Positions 45,390 through 55,400 of a DNA stretch of 64,000 bases are shown in pieces. The DNA comes from Odoribacter splanchnicus DSM 20712 (GTDB taxonomy: Bacteria; Bacteroidota; Bacteroidia; Bacteroidales; Marinifilaceae). Where the stretch lies: contig NC_015160.1 of assembly GCF_000190535.1 (NCBI RefSeq), positions 2,542,001-2,606,000 on the forward strand, written 5' to 3'. Both the position numbers and the translations under genes were made by a program. How positions within the stretch are numbered: position 1 is the stretch's first letter; every line of letters begins with the position of its first letter. The notes under the pieces were generated by a model, which made no database searches, was not told the origin of the DNA, and saw only the letters and a list, made by a program, of their open reading frames with translations.

Positions 45390-46676
45390 ATGACAACGAT
45401 CGAAAAATTATATCCCGCTATCCGGGGTCACCGGATAACCACCGACTCCCGGCAAATTATCCGGGGAGATATTTTTATCGCCTTGAAAGGTGAAAACTTC
45501 GACGGGAACCGATATGCCGCAGCAGCCCTTGAACAGGGAGCCGCCTTAGCCATTATCGATAATGCCGATTACCTATCGCCGGGTTGCGAATTAGTTGCAG
45601 ATAGTCTTCTTTTCCTGCAACAACTGGCTCATTATCACAGACAACAATTGCACATTCCGATTCTGGGTATTACGGGTACCAACGGTAAGACCACAACTAA
45701 AGAGCTCTGCCATGCCGTATTATCGAAAAAATTCAAGACTTTCGCCACTCAGGGGAATTTCAACAACCACATCGGCGTCCCCCTCACCTTGCTCAGTATG
45801 GACGAAACCACCGAATTCGGTATCGTAGAAATGGGAGCCAACCATCCGGGTGAAATCAAAACGCTCTGTGAAATTGCCGATCCCGATTTCGGGATTATCA
45901 CCAATATCGGCCATGCCCACCTGGAAGGTTTCGGTAGCTACGAAAATATTATCGCCACCAAAAAAGCCCTCTACGACTATCTTTTACCGAAAAACGGACC
46001 AGTATTTGTCAATACCGGTGATCCGCTGCTGATGCAACTCAGCCGTGACCACAAACGCTACACTTATGGACAAGAAGGAGATTTACTCAAAGGTGAAATC
46101 AAACAAACCGTCCCCTATCTGGTCTATTCGCTGAAAACCCGGAAAGGGGATTTATATGTCAAAACCCACCTGGTAGGAGGTTATAACTTTGACAACGCTA
46201 TGGCTGCTTCGGCCATAGGTATGCATTTCGGCATCGATCCCCTGGATATCCAAACCGCTATCGAAAATTACAGGCCTTCCAACCTGCGTTCCCAGCTGAT
46301 CCGTTCCGGCCGTAACACTATCATCCTGGACGCTTACAACGCCAATCCGAGCAGCATGCGTGCATCCGTAGGCAATTTTTGCGAGATGCCCGGAGAGCAT
46401 AAAGTGGTCATTTTAGGAGAAATGCTCGAACTTGGCACAGAAAATGCTGCAGCTCATGAAGAGATCGTCCGCTTAACGCAGCAAGGAAATTTCGACCGGA
46501 TATTTCTCATCGGGAATAATTTTGAACATTGCGCTGATAAATGTAACTTTATCACCTGGTTTAAAGATACAGAATCGTTCATGGAATACCTGAAATCGCA
46601 CCCATTAAACGACTCTTTTATTTTCATAAAAGGTTCACGGGGTAATAAGCTGGAAAGGATCGTTGAATATCTGTAA
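45390..46676 (+). CDS. murF: UDP-N-acetylmuramoyl-tripeptide--D-alanyl-D-alanine ligase
   Basis: Adds D-Ala-D-Ala to the peptidoglycan precursor. 428 residues: N-terminal substrate domain with TDSRQIIRGDIFIALKG, ATP loop GTNGKTTT at 96-103, NFNNHIGVPLTLL, GIVEMGANHPGEI, and DAYNANPSSMRAS in the C-terminal domain. Complete and typical. Confidence 0.97.
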   Translation: MTTIEKLYPAIRGHRITTDSRQIIRGDIFIALKGENFDGNRYAAAALEQGAALAIIDNADYLSPGCELVADSLLFLQQLAHYHRQQLHIPILGITGTNGKTTTKELCHAVLSKKFKTFATQGNFNNHIGVPLTLLSMDETTEFGIVEMGANHPGEIKTLCEIADPDFGIITNIGHAHLEGFGSYENIIATKKALYDYLLPKNGPVFVNTGDPLLMQLSRDHKRYTYGQEGDLLKGEIKQTVPYLVYSLKTRKGDLYVKTHLVGGYNFDNAMAASAIGMHFGIDPLDIQTAIENYRPSNLRSQLIRSGRNTIILDAYNANPSSMRASVGNFCEMPGEHKVVILGEMLELGTENAAAHEEIVRLTQQGNFDRIFLIGNNFEHCADKCNFITWFKDTESFMEYLKSHPLNDSFIFIKGSRGNKLERIVEYL

Positions 46677-46707
46677 ATCTGATAAATAGAATATAAAATC
46701 ATATATT

Positions 46708-47442
46708 GTGAACGATAGATTAGTCATCATTCCGACTTATAATGAAAAAGAAAATATCGAAAACATTATCCGTTGCGTATTTTCTTTAAAACCCGCTTTC
46801 GATATTCTGATTATCGAAGATAATTCGCCGGATGGAACAGCGGGAATCGTAAAAACACTGCAAAAAGAGTTCACAAATCTCCATATCATCGAACGTAAAG
46901 GTAAGTTAGGACTGGGAACCGCCTATATCACAGGTTTTAAATGGGCTTTGGAACATCGGTACGATTACATCTTTGAAATGGATGCAGACTTTTCACATAA
47001 TCCCCGGGATCTGGTGAGGCTCTACGAGGCTTGTGTGCAAGGGGCCGACCTGTCGATCGGTTCGCGTTATGTGACGGGAGTCAATGTGGTCAATTGGCCG
47101 ATGAGCCGGGTGTTATTGTCCTTTTTTGCTTCAAAATATGTAAAAATCATTACCGGAATGAAAGTACATGATGCCACAGCCGGTTTTGTCTGTTATACCC
47201 GGAAAGTATTGGAAACAATCAATCTGGACAAGATCCGTTTTAAAGGTTATGCTTTCCAGATCGAGATGAAATTCACTGCTTCGACACTGAAATTCCGGTT
47301 GCAGGAAGTACCTATTATTTTTACAGACCGTACATTAGGTACTTCAAAAATGAGTAAAGGCATTATCAAAGAAGCCGTCTTCGGGGTCATCACCATGAAA
47401 ATGCGGGCTCTGTTCGGAAAAATAAAACCACGGAAAGATTAG
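46708..47442 (+). CDS. Polyprenol-phosphate mannosyltransferase-like glycosyltransferase (GT2)
   Basis: 244 residues; begins with GTG at 46708. IIPTYNEKENIENII, IIEDNSPDGTAG and FEMDADFSHNPRDL (DXD-type metal site) are typical of DPM1-like GT2 enzymes, which load mannose or glucose onto polyprenyl phosphate at the membrane. ATAGFVCYTRKVLE and QIEMKFTA continue the family pattern. No C-terminal membrane anchor is visible. Three bases before pyrC, so co-transcribed. Confidence 0.93.
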   Translation: MNDRLVIIPTYNEKENIENIIRCVFSLKPAFDILIIEDNSPDGTAGIVKTLQKEFTNLHIIERKGKLGLGTAYITGFKWALEHRYDYIFEMDADFSHNPRDLVRLYEACVQGADLSIGSRYVTGVNVVNWPMSRVLLSFFASKYVKIITGMKVHDATAGFVCYTRKVLETINLDKIRFKGYAFQIEMKFTASTLKFRLQEVPIIFTDRTLGTSKMSKGIIKEAVFGVITMKMRALFGKIKPRKD

Positions 47443-47444
47443 AA

Positions 47445-48779
47445 ATGAAAAAGGTAATTCAAGGAGGTACTATCATCAACGAAGGCCGGCAATTTCAGGC
47501 CGATCTGGTCATCGAAGGGGGAAAGATTACCCAAATCCTGGCTCAGGCTCCGGAAACACTGCTTCAGGAAGCTCAGGTAATCGATGCCAGCCATTGTTTC
47601 GTTATTCCGGGGGTAATCGACGATCAGGTGCATTTTCGGGAACCCGGACTGACCCATAAAGGAAACATCGGGGAAGGAAGCCGTGCCGCTGCCGCCGGAG
47701 GTGTTACTTCTTTTATGGATATGCCCAATGTCGTGCCGCCAACCACTACCTTGCAATTGCTGGAAGAGAAACAGGAGATTGCCGGCAGGACTTCATTAGT
47801 CAACTATTCTTTTTATCTGGGAGCTACAACGGATAATATCGGTGAAATAAAACGTGTCGATCCCCGTACCACTTGCGGTATAAAAGCTTTTATGGGTTCC
47901 TCGACGGGAAATATGTTGATAGATAGTATTCCGGCTTTGGAACGTTTGTTTGCAGAGTCGCCTTTGCTGATTGCCACCCATTGTGAGGATACGCCCACCA
48001 TCAACCATAATTTAGCTCTTTACAAAGCAAAATACGGAGACGATATTCCACCACAATATCATCCGCTTATCCGTAGCCGTGAGGCTTGTCTGAAAAGCTC
48101 CGCCTTGGCCGCTTCATTGGCCCGGAAATACAATAGCCGCTTGCATATTCTGCATTTGAGTACTGCCGACGAGTTGACTCTGCTCGATAGCGGAAAACGG
48201 TTGGAGAAAAAAATCACCGGCGAAGCCTGTGTACATCATCTTTGGTTCAACGACGAGGCTTATCTGACCAAAGGGAATTTCGTGAAATGGAATCCGGCCA
48301 TCAAAACCGAAGCCGATCGCCAGGCCCTTTTGGAAGCAGTGAATCAGGGCGTCATCGATGTGATCGCAACAGACCATGCCCCCCATACCCTGTCCGAAAA
48401 AAACGGTCCATACACCAAAGCCGCCAGCGGTGGCCCTATGGTCCAACACTCTTTGACGGTAATGTTGGAATTAGCCGAACGCGGTATGATCTCTATGGAA
48501 AAAATAGTCGAAGGCATGTGCCATGCCCCCGCCGAATTGTTCCGAATCGAAAACCGGGGATTTATCCGCGAAGGCTATCAGGCCGATCTTTGTATTTTCC
48601 GGAAAGCCCCCTGGACGGTAACAAAAGAAAATATTCTCTATCAATGTGGCTGGTCGCCCCTGGAAAACCAAACGTTCACCTATAAAGTACAAACGACGCT
48701 GGTAAACGGACATGTCGTATACGATAAAGGAGATTTTTATACCGACCGTACAGGCGAACGACTCACTTTTAAACGGTAA
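47445..48779 (+). CDS. pyrC: Dihydroorotase
   Basis: Third step of pyrimidine synthesis. 444 residues, type-I amidohydrolase. Metal site: IDDQVHFREPG with His63, GIKAFMGSSTG with the carboxylated lysine, THCED, HILHLST and IATDHAPH. The usual HxH pair reads Gln61-x-His63 here; I believe this is common to Bacteroidetes enzymes rather than a defect. C-terminal FRKAPWTVTKENILYQCGWS is typical of dihydroorotase. Confidence 0.93.
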   Translation: MKKVIQGGTIINEGRQFQADLVIEGGKITQILAQAPETLLQEAQVIDASHCFVIPGVIDDQVHFREPGLTHKGNIGEGSRAAAAGGVTSFMDMPNVVPPTTTLQLLEEKQEIAGRTSLVNYSFYLGATTDNIGEIKRVDPRTTCGIKAFMGSSTGNMLIDSIPALERLFAESPLLIATHCEDTPTINHNLALYKAKYGDDIPPQYHPLIRSREACLKSSALAASLARKYNSRLHILHLSTADELTLLDSGKRLEKKITGEACVHHLWFNDEAYLTKGNFVKWNPAIKTEADRQALLEAVNQGVIDVIATDHAPHTLSEKNGPYTKAASGGPMVQHSLTVMLELAERGMISMEKIVEGMCHAPAELFRIENRGFIREGYQADLCIFRKAPWTVTKENILYQCGWSPLENQTFTYKVQTTLVNGHVVYDKGDFYTDRTGERLTFKR

Positions 48780-48802
48780 GTACCCGTATCGGATGTGAAC
48801 AA

Positions 48803-49789
48803 TTAAACCAAATACGTCAGAAAACAGGCAGACAATAGTAATACAAACACCAGATTGCTGAATAAAGCGGTCCGGCAGCAAATAAAATACTGGGCATATA
48901 AAAAAGAAAGAGGGACGGCAAACATATACATAAAATCATAATAATTGCCGGGAATAATCACAAACGTCAAGGACAGGAATATCATCATAGATACCAGCGA
49001 AAGAATGCCACGCCGCTGATTGACGATCATCAGGGAATAACGGGCCGACAGGTTTGTCAAAGCAATGATCAGCACCAATACGATCATCCCCAGCCGCACC
49101 AGATCGATTACAGGCAGACGATGTATATGTTCACCGACCATCAGGTTATCCGTAAAAATAGCCGGCAACAATTCCAAACGATCCGTCCAGAAATAATAAA
49201 AAGCAATAAACAGAACCGGCGTCAGAATTCCCAACCACAAAGCCACAATATCCTTCAAGGTAGAACGGCCCGAAAAGAACAAGACCCCGAAAGCCCAAGC
49301 GATCAACAGGATAAACTTCGGATAAATAGCAACGGACAGGGCGATTAGAAAACCGAAATCATACAGTGCACCATTACTTTTCGTATCATTGATCGCCATC
49401 TGCAATTTCCATACAGCGACCGTCACGATAAAAACAGCGATCAGGAGGTAGTCAAAACCGACATTGACCATAATGCCCGACGTCAGCAGGATATAAATAA
49501 GTGAAGGCAAGGTCGTCGTTTGTCCCAGCAATTTAAACCGTTCACTCAGAAAAAAGATCAGATAGGCCACCCCCAACACCATGACAAAGCCGATTGCCGA
49601 TAACCAGGATTTATCCAGCTGATTGATATAAGCCATATTGATGACTCCCTTCACCTGCACCGATTGGAGAGACTCCAGAGAGAAATACCCACTAAGAAAA
49701 GCGATTGCCATTACAAGGAATGGCAATACAAAAAGCATATATAACCGTCTGGATTTTAAAAACTCATTCATACCGGTATTTCCCCGCAA
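48803..49789 (-). CDS. DUF6427 family membrane protein
   Basis: 328 residues with about ten hydrophobic segments (FVLPFLVMAIAFLSGYFSL; LIYILLTSGIMVNVGFDYLL; DIVALWLGILTPVLFIAFYY). Met7 (49771) is the likely start. I know only the family name; these Bacteroidetes proteins are of unknown function and resemble polytopic polymerase-like membrane proteins in layout. Confidence 0.82.
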   Translation of the reverse strand: MRGNTGMNEFLKSRRLYMLFVLPFLVMAIAFLSGYFSLESLQSVQVKGVINMAYINQLDKSWLSAIGFVMVLGVAYLIFFLSERFKLLGQTTTLPSLIYILLTSGIMVNVGFDYLLIAVFIVTVAVWKLQMAINDTKSNGALYDFGFLIALSVAIYPKFILLIAWAFGVLFFSGRSTLKDIVALWLGILTPVLFIAFYYFWTDRLELLPAIFTDNLMVGEHIHRLPVIDLVRLGMIVLVLIIALTNLSARYSLMIVNQRRGILSLVSMMIFLSLTFVIIPGNYYDFMYMFAVPLSFLYAQYFICCRTALFSNLVFVLLLSACFLTYLV

Positions 49790-49823
49790 TCATTCAATTT
49801 ATTTCTTCTCCCCCTTTAACCTC

Positions 49824-49874
49824 AAGCTTTTAGCTTATAGCCTCTAGCTTTTAGCTTATAGCCTCTAGCTTTTT
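49824..49874. repeat. Degenerate AGCTTATAGCCTCTAGCTTTT repeat at the purD end
   Basis: Near-tandem 15-20 base words of the type AGCTTTTAGCTTATAGCC. The purD stop (49851-49853) and its last codons (KKLEAIS) lie inside it, so the repeat encodes the C-terminal tail of PurD. Confidence 0.65.
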
Positions 49875-51155
49875 ACCTTTTACTTCTATCAAATCCTGCC
49901 CGATATCCCTACGGTAACTCATATCTTTGAAAGACAGTCTTGCCACGTTAGCATAAGATTGTTTCAGCGCCTGTTCCATCTGTGTTCCGAAAGAGCTCAC
50001 AGCCATCACCCGTCCGCCATTAGTCAGGATCTGTCCATCAGCTTCTTTTGTTCCGGCATGGAATACAATACTCCCTTCGATATTATCGAGTCCGGTAATC
50101 ACATTCCCCTTCTCATAACTTCCGGGATATCCTCCGGCCACCAACATCACCGTCGTGCAATAGCGTTCGTCCAGTTCGAATGCCGAATCGGCCAGTTTCC
50201 CCAAAGCCGTCGCTTCGAACAGTTCGAGGATATCGGTCTTCAGACGGGGCATGACCACCTCGGTCTCAGGATCTCCCATCCGGACATTATATTCGATGAC
50301 AGCAGGGTCTCCTCCCTTATTCATCAATCCGAAAAAGATAAATCCCCGGTAGTCGATTCCATCTTTCTTCAAGCCCTCGACAGTCGGGCGCACAATTCTT
50401 TCCTCTACCTTCCGGTTAAACTCTTCATCGGCAAAAGGCACAGGCGAAACAGCTCCCATTCCTCCGGTATTCAATCCGGTATCCCCTTCTCCTACTCTCT
50501 TATAATCTTTGGCAGATCCCAATATTTTATAATCTTTACCATCGGTAATAGCAAACACTGAGATCTCTATTCCATGCAAAAACTCTTCGATCACCACCCG
50601 GCTACTCGCTTTGCCGAACTTCCCACCCAGCATCTCTTCCAGTTCCCGCTGAGCTTCCTCCAATTCCGGAAGGATCAACACTCCCTTACCGGCAGCCAAC
50701 CCATCGGCTTTCAGTACATAAGGCGGACGAAGAGTAGCTAAAAACTGCTGTCCTTCCTTCACCCGATCGGGAGTCACCGTCATATATCCCGCAGTAGGAA
50801 TACCATGCCGGATCATAAATTGTTTGGCAAAATCTTTACTGCCTTCCAGAATAGCACCGTCCTTACCGGGACCCACAATCATCAATCCCCCGAAACGGGA
50901 ATCGGCTTCCAGAAAATCACGTATTCCTTCCACCAGCGGATCCTCAGGACCTACCACGAGCAGATCGATCTGTTTATCCTGAATAAAATCACCGATAGCC
51001 CTGAAATCGGTCACTGCAAGACTGACATTTTCAGCCAACTGGGCTGTCCCTGCATTCCCCGGAGCCACATAAAGTTTTCCCAATTTCGGACTTTGAACTA
51101 TTTTCCACGCCAGCGCATGTTCACGCCCTCCGCTTCCCAATAACAAGACTTTCAT
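49851..51155 (-). CDS. purD: Phosphoribosylamine--glycine ligase
   Basis: Second step of purine synthesis. 434 residues, ATP-grasp: VLLLGSGGREHALAWKI, LYVAPGNAGTAQLAENV, VVGPEDPLVEGI, PYVLKADGLAAGKGVLI, NTGGMGAVSPVP and VIEYNVRMGDPETEVVMPRL. The normal end is near SYRRDIGQDLIEV; the following KGKKLEAIS is encoded by repeat DNA. Its -7 promoter box is just upstream. Confidence 0.97.
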   Translation of the reverse strand: MKVLLLGSGGREHALAWKIVQSPKLGKLYVAPGNAGTAQLAENVSLAVTDFRAIGDFIQDKQIDLLVVGPEDPLVEGIRDFLEADSRFGGLMIVGPGKDGAILEGSKDFAKQFMIRHGIPTAGYMTVTPDRVKEGQQFLATLRPPYVLKADGLAAGKGVLILPELEEAQRELEEMLGGKFGKASSRVVIEEFLHGIEISVFAITDGKDYKILGSAKDYKRVGEGDTGLNTGGMGAVSPVPFADEEFNRKVEERIVRPTVEGLKKDGIDYRGFIFFGLMNKGGDPAVIEYNVRMGDPETEVVMPRLKTDILELFEATALGKLADSAFELDERYCTTVMLVAGGYPGSYEKGNVITGLDNIEGSIVFHAGTKEADGQILTNGGRVMAVSSFGTQMEQALKQSYANVARLSFKDMSYRRDIGQDLIEVKGKKLEAIS

Positions 51156-51178
51156 ATGAGTATCTATTTTTTATTATG

Positions 51179-51186
51179 CAAAAATA
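51179..51186 (-). promoter_or_regulatory. -7 promoter box of purD
   Basis: Minus-strand TATTTTTG fits TAnnTTTG and is 24 bases before the purD ATG, in the 50-base gap after the DUF2461 gene. No -33 TTTG at the ideal spacing. Confidence 0.45.
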
Positions 51187-51205
51187 ATAAAGATTTCTCT
51201 CTTCA

Positions 51206-51880
51206 CTACTGATTATCTATCGTATAATTAAAAAAGCGGTTAAACTTGTACATTTTACGAAACACTGCATCCACTTTCTGTAGTAAATCGTCGCTCTCGA
51301 ACCAGGCTTCCGGCTTTACACTCATCACATCATAATGCTTATGTTTTAGTAAATCGGCCTCCGGGAAATCGGCAGGGAAAGGAGCCGGAACTTTCTTTAA
51401 TTTATCATCGGTATCCAATTCAGGAAATTCGGCAATAAATTCAGGTTCCCGGATAATCGAAGTAAACTCTTCGATATTTTCATAGATATCCTGCCTGATC
51501 CGTTTCAACAAAGCCGGTTCCGGACAATAACACCCCCCGCCCAACATACAACACCCCGGTTGGAGGTGGATATAATACCCACAACGTCCGCTGTTACGTC
51601 CCCGCCAACCACAGATATAAGCGGCAAAATGATCTTTATAAGGACGCTTATCCGGCGAAAAGCGGATATCCCGGTAAATCCGGTATACACAATCCTTCGC
51701 TTTCAGATTCTTCACTTCCTCATCCCAAACCGCAGTTTGTGCAATCAATCGGTCTACCAATTCATCGAACCCCTCTTTCAATTTCTGATAACGGGGTTTC
51801 TGACCGGCAAACCATTCCCGGTCATTATTTTCCTGTAACTCCCGCAAAAAAGTCAGTATATCTCTAATCAACCCTTTCAT
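51206..51880 (-). CDS. DUF2461 domain protein
   Basis: 224 residues. NNDREWFAGQKPRYQKLKEG, YRIYRDIRFSPDKRPYKDHF and YYIHLQPGCCMLGGGCYCPE are the family signature (TIGR02453 type). Function not established. Upstream of purD, same strand; its own upstream gap is repeat DNA. Confidence 0.9.
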   Translation of the reverse strand: MKGLIRDILTFLRELQENNDREWFAGQKPRYQKLKEGFDELVDRLIAQTAVWDEEVKNLKAKDCVYRIYRDIRFSPDKRPYKDHFAAYICGWRGRNSGRCGYYIHLQPGCCMLGGGCYCPEPALLKRIRQDIYENIEEFTSIIREPEFIAEFPELDTDDKLKKVPAPFPADFPEADLLKHKHYDVMSVKPEAWFESDDLLQKVDAVFRKMYKFNRFFNYTIDNQ

Positions 51881-51902
51881 CTTTTTCCTCCTCTCTCTCG
51901 CT

Positions 51903-52016
51903 TAAACTTATCAGCCTATAGCCTTTAGCCTCCCAGCCTTTAGCTTATAGCTTTTAGCTTATAGCTTTTAGCCTTTAGCTTATAGCTTTTAGCCTTTAGC
52001 TTTTTACTTTTAACCT
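51903..52016. repeat. Degenerate tandem repeat of the AGCTTATAGCTTTTAG type
   Basis: About 115 bases of near-tandem words (TTTAGCTTATAGCTTTTAGC, TAGCCTTTAGC) between the PAS protein stop and the DUF2461 start. Same word family as 49824-49874 and, on the other strand, 27278-27346. Confidence 0.75.
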
Positions 52017-52017
52017 T

Positions 52018-52356
52018 TTACTTCCCCCCCCTCACGCAATGTTTCATCTCGAAAGGTATTTCCATCGACAATTCCATAAACCCCATAAATTCTCCTTCCA
52101 CATACCAAGGCGTCTGATAAATCAGTTTTTTTACCCCTTTCTTCTCGATAGTATAAACATTGGTCCGGGGATTTTGTAACATATCGGCCAACAGGGAATG
52201 AGCCGGCTCGGGATGGCAATCCAACACATTTTTACCGATCAGATCCTCCTGTCCGGGCTTTAAAAATGTCTTACGCGACTTATCGTTCATTTCCAAAATC
52301 TTCCCTTCTTTGTCACATATCGTGACTGCCAGGTTAACCTCTTTAAAATAATCCAT
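52018..52356 (-). CDS. Small single-PAS-domain protein
   Basis: 112 residues forming one PAS domain: NLAVTICDKEGKILEMNDKS, LIGKNVLDCHPEPAHSLLAD, YTIEKKGVKKLIYQTPWYVE, GFMELSMEIPFEM. No output domain. Similar short PAS proteins bind haem or small ligands and act with partners; the partner is unknown here. Its stop codon abuts the repeat tract. Confidence 0.82.
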   Translation of the reverse strand: MDYFKEVNLAVTICDKEGKILEMNDKSRKTFLKPGQEDLIGKNVLDCHPEPAHSLLADMLQNPRTNVYTIEKKGVKKLIYQTPWYVEGEFMGFMELSMEIPFEMKHCVRGGK

Positions 52357-52411
52357 CTTCTATCGTTTAAAAGTTAAACTATAATTTCCATTATTTACCG
52401 GAACGGATTTC

Positions 52412-55400
52412 CTATTCTCTCAGTAACAACACCGTCCCCTGCGTCGTTTCAGGAACTCCCGACTCATTATTATCTCCGGTCCAGACCTCGGCATCCCCGA
52501 AGATCGCTTCTGCACGCCAGATATACATTCCCTGCGGCATTCGTTCGCCCTTGAGGTTACAGCCATCCCAACCTTCCGAAGGCCGACCGTTTTCCAGGGC
52601 TCGGGTTTCCCAAATCTTATTTCCGTATTGATCGAAAATCTGTAGCCTATAACGGGCTAGTCCCATCCCGATCCCGTTAAAACGGTTGATCTTCGGATTC
52701 TGACTATGCGGAATAAAAGTATTCGGGAAATACAATCCTTTGATCAATACCCGATGTTCCATAATCGCCGTATCCCGGCATCCATATACATTCTCTACCA
52801 CTAGTTCGGCCCGATACATCCCCTGCTCCCCGAATTCCACCGTCTGATCGCCGAAAGCATGGAAGGTCCCCTTATCAGGTAAATTCCAGATACAGTCCGA
52901 ACATTCTTCCGAAAGATTGATAAAGGTCACTTTTTGAGGATTTCCTTTTTCCACCTTTTTGTCCAATAACGCCCTGGGTTTATTAGGAACAACTACTCCC
53001 CGCAGGTATTCCGATTTACATCCCTTATCCGTTTCGGCATATATCATCACCCGGAAACGCTGAACCGTATCGGATTCATTTACATACCAATGCTCCCTCG
53101 CCGAAGTCAGTCCCGACCGATCCCCATAATCCCACATCAGATAAGCCTCTCCGGTAATCTCCGGCTGGTACAGATAAGGCGAACATTGGATAGTATCTAC
53201 CGGCTCGATCGTCAGGATCGGTTTGTTATAAACGACCACTTCCTTCATGACCGAATCAGTACACTGATTTATCTCGGCAGAAACTCCGATAACCGTTACC
53301 GGAAAGGTACCGTATCCTTCGTACACATACCTCAGGCTATCCTTGTTTCCTGTCTGTCCATCTCCCAATTTCCAGGTCACCTGTTTCAGTTCCTGATCTG
53401 AATTTACGACAAAGGTAAATGTATCCGCCTCACAAAGATAATCTTCACTTTTGATTTCCAAGTGCGGTAAAGGATAAATTATTACAGGCGAAGAAATCGT
53501 ATCCCACCCGCAGCCGTTGTCTATCTTCAGTTTCACCAGATAAGTACCTTGCTTATCGTATTTATGTCGTGGGCTCCAGACGGTATCCCGACTACCGTCC
53601 CCGAAATTCCAATAGGTATTCAGGATAGTAGACACGGTGTCCGTAGAATTATTCCGGAATAAGATTTCCTGATTTACACAGGCGTAAGGATTGTCCAAAG
53701 GCGTAAAATGAGCACTGATCTGCCGGGGTTTCACAAGCAGGGTATCGGTATACTCATCCACATCACAACGATTCTCAGCCCGTAAAGTAATAAAATAGCT
53801 GGTAGCGGCTTCATCTGTCGTAAATTCATGCTCCGGATTACGGATGTCCGTTTCTCCGGCCACTTCTCCTGTTCGTGAATTGGTAAAAGTCCAGTTGAAT
53901 ACACAATTATTTCCGGTAGTCGTATTCTGCAATTCCAAAAATACCGGCGAACATTCCCATTCATGCATCAAAGCAAAAGAAACTTTCGGAGCCGAGAATA
54001 CAGTAATCGTCGTATCGTAGCTCACGGTATCACAAACGTTGCTTACTGTCATCCGGGCAACAAAGGTCGTATCCCAGCTCCCGGCCGGATAAGGCTTCGG
54101 CACGATAGGCATCAAGGTGTCGGTCTTCGTCCCATCACCATAATCCCAATGAAAAGTCAGGTAATTATGATCGCTCTTATAGGTATCGGGATCGACCGTA
54201 AAGAGGCCCTCGAAAGGAGCACACCCCTGTAAAGTATCGACATCGAAAAAAGGTGGAGGCGGCAAATTAATAATCTCGATACGGGTAGCTTCGGAAGTAT
54301 CCCGGCATCCATAAACCGACTGAGCCATACAAATAACATCCCGATAACCGTACATGTCATAACTATGCAGGATCTCGTTGTCCGATATCCCATGAGGCGT
54401 ATCGTCGCCGAATATCCATTCGAATGTATTCCCGTCAGACTGAGCGGGTGTAAACAACACATCCGTATGGATACAACTCTGAGGAGCCACCGTAAAATCG
54501 GTCGACGGCAAAGGATGTACCCGCATCACCGCTGAATCCCGGTTCATACATCCATGGTTATCCGTATAATAATACAACAATTGAAAATCCCCCGGAACAG
54601 TCGGAGTAAACAAATGTCCCGCCAACACGTCTTGACCCGATTTCCAATCTCCTCTGTTGGGTTGCCATACCTGCCCCGCTGCCGAATCTCTTCCCACCAG
54701 AGTCACCGGTGGGTTGTTCAGACACATCTTCAAGGAATCACCGGCTTCTACATAAGGTAACGGCCATATCCGCATATTCATCGTATCCCGGGCGATACAA
54801 GCCCCGTTCCGGTAATGATACACCAATCCGATATCTTTTTGCGCATAGGGATCGAAGCCCGGATAAAAATAACTATTTCCCCGCTCGGTATACAACACTT
54901 CAGCCGCTTCGGGAATTGCAGGATCTTTCAACGTCCACCAGCCCCCTTCCGGCTGTGCACGAAGAATCCGGGCCTCTGCCAGTTCACAGATCGTATCATC
55001 CGGCAATGGGATCACAGGAATAAATTTATCGACCTTCACCTGAAAAACAGCCTGTCCCGGTGTTTTACAACGATTTTTATATGCTGCGACTACGGTATAA
55101 TCACAGGTTTTGAAATCGATATCCGGATAATAAGATTTTAAATCCGTTCCATTCACCAGTGTATATCCCTCGGAAGCATAACCTTGATTCGCAGTGATCG
55201 TCCAATGTACCTGTTGTATTTTGTCGTTCCGCTGATCGACTTCTACCCGCTCTCTCCCGATAAAATGAAAAGGTTCACACTGATCTGCAATATCCCCGAT
55301 CCTGACCCGGGGAATGGCAAATGCCTTGATCCGGAATACCGAATCGTCGTCGTGATGACAACCGTTGGAAACCGCTAACCGTACATCGTAGTCTCCCGGC

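Noticed and set aside
47495..47660. Dihydroorotase with a missing metal-ligand histidine as a dead enzyme
   Set aside because: Other ligands are intact and, from memory, Bacteroidetes enzymes commonly read QVHFRE here.
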